Below the pieces are notes generated by a model. That model was not told where the DNA came from and made no database searches. It saw nothing but the letters and a program-made list of their open reading frames with translations. From contig JACCYG010000269.1 of assembly GCA_013696595.1 (NCBI GenBank), positions 1-10,202 of the forward strand: a stretch of 10,202 nt of DNA, read 5' to 3'. Position 1 is the stretch's first letter. Each line of letters starts with the position of its first letter. The position numbers and the translations under genes are program-made. Below are positions 5,363 through 10,202 of this stretch, in pieces. The stretch is from Actinomycetota bacterium. Its GTDB lineage: Bacteria; Actinomycetota; Thermoleophilia; Gaiellales; Gaiellaceae.

Positions 5363-7791
5363 ACTGGGCGGTCGTCATCGGGATCGACCGCTACTGGTCG
5401 GAACGCGCGTGCCTGAAGGGAGCCGTCAACGACGCGCTCCTGATGCGAGAGTGGCTCCTCGATCCGGCCGGCGGCGACGTGCCGGAGGAGAACCTGGCGC
5501 TCATCCTCTCCCCGACGGCCGACAAGAAGCCGGAAGGCCTCGAGGCCGTCGAGGCGACGAACGCGGCCATCGTCAGCTCGATCGCCGACTTGCTCAAGAG
5601 GAGCAAGGGCGAAGGTGAGCGCCTGTACTTCTTTTACGCTGGCCACGGTCTCACCGCACGGGTGAATCAGCGAGACGAGAACGCGCTCGTCTGCTCCGAC
5701 TTCACGGACCTACTGACGACGAACTCGCTCGCGCTCCGGTCGCTCTGGGAGTTCTTCGAGACGGTGCAGTTCCAGGACCAGTTCTTCTTCGTCGACGCTT
5801 GCCGGAACATCCCCTGGGAGAACGTCGAGTTCGAGGTCGGCCGCTGGCCGCTGCCGCGCAAGCGCGACCCGGGCCTGCCGCCGGCGCAGCAGTTCATCCT
5901 CCACGCGACCTCCCCCGGCTTGCGGGCCCAGGAGCTCCAGGAGGCGGGCAATGAGCGCGGGGCCTTCACCGATGTCCTGCTGGACGGTCTCCGCGGCAAG
6001 TCCAAGGCGAAGGCGTGGTCGTCGGCCAAGGAGAACTACCAGGTGCGCTGGGAGCGCCTGGTCGACTACGTCAAGAACGAGCTGGAGGAGCGGCGGCTCG
6101 CCGTCGCGCAGGGGGCCGCCCAGAACGTCTTCCAGATCCCGCAGGACACGGGAGCGCACGGGGTGGCGGGCCGGGAGCGCAATCCCATCCTGGCGGAATT
6201 CCCGGGTGACGCCTTCCCCGCAGAGCAGCTCAGGATCCTCCTGAGCCCCGACGAGGCGGTCTCCGTTGCGGAAGTCACCGTGCTGGACGAGGCCGCCGTT
6301 CCCGTCGAGACGAAGAGACAGCTGGCCGGCCTGCCGGTGGAGTTCACGCTGCCCCCACGCACGTACGCGCTTCACGCGACGGCGCCCGAATACGACCGGG
6401 CGGTCGCGCGGCCTCCGATCGAGCTCTATTCGCCCTGCGAGGTCCCGCTGGAGCTCGGGAGGGCCGAGGAGGTGCCTCCTACGTCCAGCGGGAACGGAAC
6501 GGGCGCGGCGGCGCCTGCCCAAGCCGTCCCGGGGACGCTCGTCGTCCGCACGGACGATCCCCTCGCCGCCGTCGAGGTGGCCGACGCGACCGGGAGCGTC
6601 GTCGAGGTGGCGAGCGGCGAGGTCTCCCTCGAGGGAATCCAGCCTGGCTTCTACCGAGCGCGTCTGAGGACGCCCGAGGACGAGGTCGTCGAGGAGCTCG
6701 TCGAGCTCGCTCCGGGCGAAACGGAGACTATCGCGCTCGAGGCGCCGGCGTTCTCTCCGGCGGTGCAGGCGCTCGTTGAGGGCATGTCCGCACGCGTCCA
6801 CGACGACAACACGGTCGAGCTCTCGGAGGCGGCCGGCCCGGTGGCGGCGCCGCATCTCGCGACCATCCTCACGCTCGCCGCGGGAGCGGCCCTGAATGGG
6901 GACGCCGCGGCGGGCGCTGTCGACCGGCTCGGCCTCGGGAAGGCCCTCGAGGCAATCGACCCGGCGGCAGAGACGGGGCTGTATGTCGTGCTCGGCCTCG
7001 ACTCGACCGACGCCGACGAGGCGAAGAGCTACTTCTCCGGTCTGAAGCTCCGGCTCTGGAAGCTCGGCGAGCCGGTTCCCGAGGAATCCGGTTCGGTGCG
7101 GGTGGCGGCCGCCGCCGCGGGTGTCGCGGAATACGCATCCTCCACGACTCCAGGCCCGTACTGGCTCTCGGTCGAGCCTCCCAGCGGAAAGCCGATGGTG
7201 CTCGCCCTCGCGCTCCTGCCGAAGCGCGTGACCGTCCTCACCCTCGAGGTGCGGCCCGAGCTGACACATATCTTCCAGTTTCTGCCCGCGCTCGTCCCTG
7301 ACGCTTCCTCGGACCAGGGCGTGCTCCGGCGGGTGGAGCTCCTCGAGCGGATCATGCTCAGCGGGCGCCTGGACGCCGGGTACGAGATCGCGCGCGAACT
7401 CGTCGACGGTGATGTCGCCGATCCCCTTGCCGGCTGCCTCGCCGGCTACCTCTATCTGCGGCTCGGGAGGAGGGCCGAGCTCGAGCAAGCAGTGGAGAAG
7501 CTCACCACCGGCTCCGGCGACCTGAGCGACGTCCACGTGATCCGCGGCGAGTACGAGGCCGCCGCCGGGCGAGCCACCGAGGCCAAGGCGGCGTTCGCCG
7601 AGGCGATCGAGGTCGGCGCGCCGATCTTCGGCGAAGGGTTGACCAGGTTGCTCGGGGGCATGCGCACCTACGAGGTCGAGCACCCGTACGGCCGGCTCGT
7701 TTCCCACATCTTCGAGCACCACATGAGCGGCTCGATGTGGTCGGTGTGGCAGCCCGATGAGCTGACGCCCGGCGATTTGCTCGTTCCCTGA
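5359..7791 (+). CDS. Large multidomain caspase-like protease with PEGA-like and TPR-like C-terminal regions
   Basis: The product has 810 residues. The N-terminal region (1 to about 265) is a caspase-like domain: MNWAVVIGIDRYW opens it, YFFYAGHG carries His96 and FFFVDACRN carries Cys148. The DACRN form differs from the DSCHSG of the small metacaspase and is common in bacterial multidomain caspase homologues. Residues about 275-370 look beta-rich (QLRILLSPDEAVSVAEVTV). A Ser/Gly/Ala/Pro linker (about 372-390) leads to a PEGA-like strand repeat (GTLVVRTDDPLAAVEV to about 465). Residues about 470-640 are unrecognised, Ala- and Leu-rich. Residues about 650-750 look like TPR-type helices (AGYLYLRLGRRAELEQAVEK; EYEAAAGRATEAKAAFAEAI). 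The C-terminus is PDELTPGDLLVP. No signal peptide or transmembrane segment is seen. The ATG overlaps the lipase stop by four bases and has no clear ribosome binding site of its own, which points to coupled translation. Confidence 0.85.
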   Translation: MNWAVVIGIDRYWSERACLKGAVNDALLMREWLLDPAGGDVPEENLALILSPTADKKPEGLEAVEATNAAIVSSIADLLKRSKGEGERLYFFYAGHGLTARVNQRDENALVCSDFTDLLTTNSLALRSLWEFFETVQFQDQFFFVDACRNIPWENVEFEVGRWPLPRKRDPGLPPAQQFILHATSPGLRAQELQEAGNERGAFTDVLLDGLRGKSKAKAWSSAKENYQVRWERLVDYVKNELEERRLAVAQGAAQNVFQIPQDTGAHGVAGRERNPILAEFPGDAFPAEQLRILLSPDEAVSVAEVTVLDEAAVPVETKRQLAGLPVEFTLPPRTYALHATAPEYDRAVARPPIELYSPCEVPLELGRAEEVPPTSSGNGTGAAAPAQAVPGTLVVRTDDPLAAVEVADATGSVVEVASGEVSLEGIQPGFYRARLRTPEDEVVEELVELAPGETETIALEAPAFSPAVQALVEGMSARVHDDNTVELSEAAGPVAAPHLATILTLAAGAALNGDAAAGAVDRLGLGKALEAIDPAAETGLYVVLGLDSTDADEAKSYFSGLKLRLWKLGEPVPEESGSVRVAAAAAGVAEYASSTTPGPYWLSVEPPSGKPMVLALALLPKRVTVLTLEVRPELTHIFQFLPALVPDASSDQGVLRRVELLERIMLSGRLDAGYEIARELVDGDVADPLAGCLAGYLYLRLGRRAELEQAVEKLTTGSGDLSDVHVIRGEYEAAAGRATEAKAAFAEAIEVGAPIFGEGLTRLLGGMRTYEVEHPYGRLVSHIFEHHMSGSMWSVWQPDELTPGDLLVP

Positions 7792-7807
7792 CGGACGCCG
7801 CGCGCGC

Positions 7808-7836
7808 TTGACATCGGTCGAAGCCGTTGGGAGCAT
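7808..7836 (+). promoter_or_regulatory. Candidate promoter for the TPR-TM-Ig gene
   Basis: A perfect TTGACA (7808-7813) is followed by 17 bases ending in TGG and then GAGCAT (7831-7836). This repeats the architecture of 1809-1837: TTGACA, 14 bases, TGN, GAGC(A/C)T. The predicted start near 7843 would leave about 45 bases of leader. Confidence 0.4.
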
Positions 7837-7848
7837 CTCCCAGCGGTT
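7822..7848 (+). terminator. 12-bp hairpin, possible terminator of the upstream run
   Basis: AGCCGTTGGGAG, loop CAT, CTCCCAGCGGTT pairs along 12 bases with two G-U wobbles. It begins 31 bases after the stop codon of the large caspase gene. Only TTCT follows, so it is not a classical U-tract terminator. It straddles the predicted start of the 7808-7836 promoter, so the full hairpin would form only in read-through RNA from upstream. Confidence 0.4.
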
Positions 7849-7874
7849 CTCGGACGCGAGCGACGACTGCGGCA

Positions 7875-7880
7875 GGAAGG
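7875..7880 (+). promoter_or_regulatory. Ribosome binding site fixing a TTG start
   Basis: GGAAGG lies 7 bases before TTG at 7888. The frame is open further upstream but without another good start, so this site supports the unusual TTG. Confidence 0.6.
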
Positions 7881-7887
7881 TTGGAGT

Positions 7888-9447
7888 TTGGCCGGCCCGG
7901 TGACGGCACGTGTCCAGGTCGGGCGCTTCGTGCTCGAGATCGGCGCACCGGCAGGTACCCGCGCCGTCTTGGCCACCGAGACGACGGGCGCTGATCCGGC
8001 CGAAGTTGCCGTCGCGCTGAGCCAGCCGGGCCCGCCCGAAACTCTTGTCGCGGCCGAGGAGGCGCTCGACGGGGCCGCAAGCGTCACAGGCCGCGTCGAG
8101 CGGGCGCTCGAGCTCTTCACCGCCGTCGCCCAGGGCCGGGTCGACCGCAAGATCGTCCTGCAGGAGGTCGATGTGTTGCTCGGCGTTCTCGAGCGACTCG
8201 ACCGGGAGGGTCGGTACGGCGACGTGTTTCGCCTCGCCCGAGCCCTGACGGGCCTCCTGGCGCTGCTCATGCGTTGGGTGGCCCTCGTCCAGGCTGTCCG
8301 ATTGGCGCTCAAGGCGGCGCAGGCTCTCGGCGACGGGGCTGGACAGGCGTGGGCGCGGCACGAGCTCGGGACGCTCTCGCTTGGAGCCGAGGACGCCGCC
8401 GCTGCCAACGGCGACCTGGAACAGGCGCTGCGCCTGCGTCGAGAGCTCGGCGACGAGGCGGGAGCGAAGGTCACGCAGCACAACCTCGCCGTCCTCAAGC
8501 AGGCCTTCGGCCCGCAGCAGAACGGCTCCTCCTGGTCGAGACCGGCTGTGGTCGCAGCCGTCGTGGCCGGTGGTCTCCTGCTCGGGGCTGCAGGCGTAGG
8601 TGTTGCCATGCTGATCCGGGACGGCGACGCCCCGCCGGCCGTGGACACCGTCGGGCCCGTGGTCGGCTTCGAAGAGGCGCCGGAGGACCCCACCGAGGAG
8701 CGTAGTGCGAGCTTCGCCTTCAGCGCCGACGAGGAAGTTCAGGCCTTCGAGTGTCGCCTCGACGGCGGCCCGTTCGAGGAGTGCTCCAATCCGCACAACG
8801 CCGCGGGGCCCCTCGCGTTCGGCGAACACGTCTTCGCCGTACGCGCGATCGACTTCGCCGGCAACCGGGGCACGGCGGCCAGACACCGGTGGGCCGTCGA
8901 GCGCGGTGAGGGGCCGCGGGCAACGATCGTCAAGGGCCCGCAACCGATCACGAACGAGACCGCCGCCGAGTTCACGATCGAGGCGCCGGACGCGATCCGG
9001 CTCGAGTGCCGGGTCGACGACGATGACTTCGAAAGCTGCAAGATGCTCGTCTCCCGGACGGTCGATGAGGGAGACCACACCTTCGTCGCTCGGGCTTTGG
9101 ACGCCGACGACACAGCAGGTCCGCCGGCCGAGTACCGCTGGACCGTGGACACCACGGCGCCGACGGTCGAGATCGAGGCGGCCCTCCGCACGGGCGAGGA
9201 GACCGCGGAGGTGACCTTCACGCCGGGCGAATCCGAGAGTCGAATCGAGTGCGTCCTTCTCGAGCCGGGTCAGCCGGACACGACGCCGTTGGAGGTCGAT
9301 CGAGTGCCCGAGTGCAGCAGCCCCGCAGTGTTCGAAGGTCTGCGCAGCGACCTCGCCTACCTCGTGCGCGTAAGTGCAACCGATGCGGCGGGCAACGTCG
9401 GCCCTCCGGACGAGGCGAAGATCGATGCTTGGACGACGTTGGAATAG
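7888..9447 (+). CDS. Single-pass membrane protein: TPR-like cytosolic region, one TM helix, three Ig-like repeats
   Basis: The product has 519 residues. Residues 1-55 are a beta-leaning N-terminus. Residues about 60-205 are helical with TPR-like features (LDREGRYGDVFRLARAL; ALRLRRELGDEAGAKVTQHN). A hydrophobic helix spans about 219-243. Three extracytoplasmic Ig-like repeats follow at about 257-337, 343-420 and 425-517, with Cys pairs 289/299, 374/384 and 455/476. Repeats 1 and 2 have the pattern ECR.D...FE.C, then a GEH or GDH strand and AVRA.D or VARALD; the third is more divergent. No N-terminal signal is seen, so the topology should be N-in, C-out. Such repeats are common in surface proteins of Thermoleophilia. 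The layout suggests a receptor or scaffold that senses the cell surface and binds a partner through the TPR-like part, possibly the TPR-like end of the large caspase upstream; this is inference. The start is TTG. Confidence 0.8.
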   Translation: MAGPVTARVQVGRFVLEIGAPAGTRAVLATETTGADPAEVAVALSQPGPPETLVAAEEALDGAASVTGRVERALELFTAVAQGRVDRKIVLQEVDVLLGVLERLDREGRYGDVFRLARALTGLLALLMRWVALVQAVRLALKAAQALGDGAGQAWARHELGTLSLGAEDAAAANGDLEQALRLRRELGDEAGAKVTQHNLAVLKQAFGPQQNGSSWSRPAVVAAVVAGGLLLGAAGVGVAMLIRDGDAPPAVDTVGPVVGFEEAPEDPTEERSASFAFSADEEVQAFECRLDGGPFEECSNPHNAAGPLAFGEHVFAVRAIDFAGNRGTAARHRWAVERGEGPRATIVKGPQPITNETAAEFTIEAPDAIRLECRVDDDDFESCKMLVSRTVDEGDHTFVARALDADDTAGPPAEYRWTVDTTAPTVEIEAALRTGEETAEVTFTPGESESRIECVLLEPGQPDTTPLEVDRVPECSSPAVFEGLRSDLAYLVRVSATDAAGNVGPPDEAKIDAWTTLE

Positions 9448-9461
9448 CTCAGCGACGGGCA

Positions 9462-9478
9462 GCTGCGTCGGGCGCAGC
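9462..9478 (+). terminator. Weak hairpin after the TPR-TM-Ig gene
   Basis: GCTGCG, loop TCGGG, CGCAGC gives a 6-bp GC-rich stem 14 bases after the stop codon. It lacks a following T run, so it is only a possible terminator. Confidence 0.25.
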
Positions 9479-9593
9479 CTCCTACTTGGGGTATCTAAAC
9501 CGGAGAGAACGCGCCATACATAGTCGGCGGCGGGCGATGCGGCACTACCAGCCCGTGGCTCGGAACCTGCGGCGTTCTGGAGGCGAGTGGCTG

Positions 9594-9744
9594 GTGACGA
9601 GGCGTTCGGTCCGCGGTCGTCTTCGACCGCGACTCCGACTGGATAGAGGCGGTCAAGCTCGTCCTGGAGCGGACCGATGTCAGGTCAAAGCAGTCCTCGC
9701 CGCGCGAATCGAGCGGGGCCAAGGATTTGCCGCGTCCAACGTGA
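9594..9744 (+). pseudogene. Possible frameshifted remnant of a response-regulator N-terminus
   Basis: GTG at 9594 has GGAGG ten bases upstream and would read MTRRSVR. Skipping one base at about 9615 gives VVFDRDSDWIEAVKLVLERT, which resembles the first strand, acidic pocket and first helix of a receiver domain. The frame then runs into unrelated sequence and stops at 9742-9744. The apparent one-base insertion lies inside the inverted repeat 9612-9631. The match is short and could be chance. Confidence 0.25.
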
Positions 9745-9767
9745 ACTTGGACTCGCGGCCGCGTAAC

Positions 9768-9772
9768 GGAGG
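9768..9772 (+). promoter_or_regulatory. Ribosome binding site of the membrane protein gene
   Basis: GGAGG lies 5 bases before ATG at 9778, a strong site that supports this as a real gene start. Confidence 0.6.
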
Positions 9773-9777
9773 TAGTC

Positions 9778-10202
9778 ATGACAGCCGGACAGCCCTTCCT
9801 CGAGGAACTGCGCGACTTCCTTGCGTTCCTTCGCAGCTTGTGGGGCCTCCTAGCGGGCATCTCGGTGCTCTTCCCGCTCTCCAACGTCCTGTTCTCGGTG
9901 ATCCCGCTCGAAGGAGGAGGCAATCCGTTCCAGAACCTCTCGCCTGGGATAGTCACGGCGCTCACGATGCTGACCTGCATCTTTCTGACCTTTGCCACCT
10001 TCGGTCAGAGGAAGAGGTTCGCCATCCCGGCGCGACGCCTCCGCTATGCCCGGGTGGCCCGATTCAGCTTTGCGGGTGCTTTGGTAGCGCTCGCTCTCTA
10101 TCTCCTTGCGTCGGACCCGCTCTATCGAGAGCTGATCACGGAGAGCTCGGATCCCGACACGGGTGCCGCCCTCTATGACGGGCTCTTCGCCGCCCTGTAC
10201 AT
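9778..10202 (+). CDS. Multi-pass membrane protein of unknown function (3' end missing)
   Basis: The first 141 residues are visible. MTAGQPFLEELRDFLAFLRS forms an amphipathic N-terminal helix. Hydrophobic segments follow at about 21-44, 55-75 and 95-112, separated by a Gly/Asn loop (EGGGNPFQNLSP) and a basic loop (GQRKRFAIPARRLRYAR) that is probably cytosolic. I do not recognise the family. The basic loop after the second segment predicts N-out or N-in depending on how the first segment inserts, so topology is left open. It has its own ribosome binding site and is separated from the preceding gene by 330 bases, so membership in the caspase locus is uncertain. Confidence 0.7.
   Translation, partial: MTAGQPFLEELRDFLAFLRSLWGLLAGISVLFPLSNVLFSVIPLEGGGNPFQNLSPGIVTALTMLTCIFLTFATFGQRKRFAIPARRLRYARVARFSFAGALVALALYLLASDPLYRELITESSDPDTGAALYDGLFAALY

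Larger units (their letters stand above)
7792..7887 (+). other. Spacer between the large caspase and the TPR-TM-Ig gene
   Basis: This 96-base non-coding gap is the only sizeable break in the plus-strand run from 1976 to 9447. It contains the candidate promoter 7808-7836, the hairpin 7822-7848 and the ribosome binding site 7875-7880, suggesting that the downstream gene can be transcribed separately. Confidence 0.6.
9448..9777. other. Intergenic region without an intact gene
   Basis: This 330-base stretch follows the TPR-TM-Ig gene. All frames are short or give arginine/proline-rich translations. It contains a weak hairpin just after the stop (9462-9478), a perfect 8-bp inverted repeat (CGCGGTCG-TCTT-CGACCGCG, 9612-9631), and a possible response-regulator remnant (9594-9744). 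I see no convincing promoter for the gene at 9778. Confidence 0.6.

Noticed and set aside
5710..9078. Minus-strand open frame of 1122 codons
   Set aside because: It spans antisense to the large caspase, the spacer with promoter and hairpin, and the TPR-TM-Ig gene, and shows no recognisable motif.
9249..10178. Plus-strand open frame of 309 codons over the end of the receptor gene and the membrane protein gene
   Set aside because: It overlaps two better-supported genes in another frame, is Arg-rich and lacks any domain.
1..10202. CRISPR array, mobile element ends or tRNA attachment site
   Set aside because: No regularly spaced direct repeats, transposase or integrase coding sequence, or tRNA-like sequence was seen by eye.

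Overview
High-GC bacterial chromosome segment with TTG and GTG start codons. The last complete gene carries Ig-like repeats of the type 'ECRLDGGPFEECS ... GEHVFAVRAIDFAGN ... W.VDTTAP', which I associate mostly with Actinobacteria of the class Thermoleophilia. The taxonomic guess is moderate at best. I see no tRNA, rRNA, CRISPR array, transposase, integrase or phage structural gene.

Layout. (1) Positions 1-1646, minus strand: most of a haem peroxidase-fold fatty-acid alpha-dioxygenase, cut at its C-terminus by the window edge. (2) Positions 1647-1975: a divergent spacer with candidate promoters facing both ways and a perfect GAAACGTTTC palindrome. (3) Positions 1976-7791, plus strand: a compact four-gene run. 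It encodes a peptidoglycan amidase with an unknown C-terminal domain, a small metacaspase-type protease (GTG start), an LCAT-family lipase with a C-terminal beta-sandwich-like extension, and an 810-residue caspase-domain protein with beta-rich, PEGA-like and TPR-like C-terminal regions. The last two genes overlap by ATGA. (4) Positions 7792-7887: a spacer with a 12-bp hairpin and a second candidate promoter of the same architecture. (5) Positions 7888-9447: a TTG-started single-pass membrane protein with TPR-like helices inside and three Ig-like repeats outside. (6) Positions 9448-9777: no intact gene, possibly a decayed response-regulator start. (7) From 9778: the N-terminus of a multi-pass membrane protein running off the window.

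Working idea (inference). Genes 2-5 combine enzymes able to attack protein (two different caspase-like proteases), membrane lipid (lipase) and cell wall (amidase). None of the four has a visible secretion signal. The next gene looks like a transmembrane receptor whose TPR-like cytosolic part could talk to the TPR-like end of the large caspase. This is the arrangement expected of a protease-controlled cell-lysis, stress or defence module, with an oxylipin-forming enzyme next door. No NTPase, nucleotide cyclase or nucleic-acid sensor is present, so it does not match a named defence system that I can recognise. The function is unproven.
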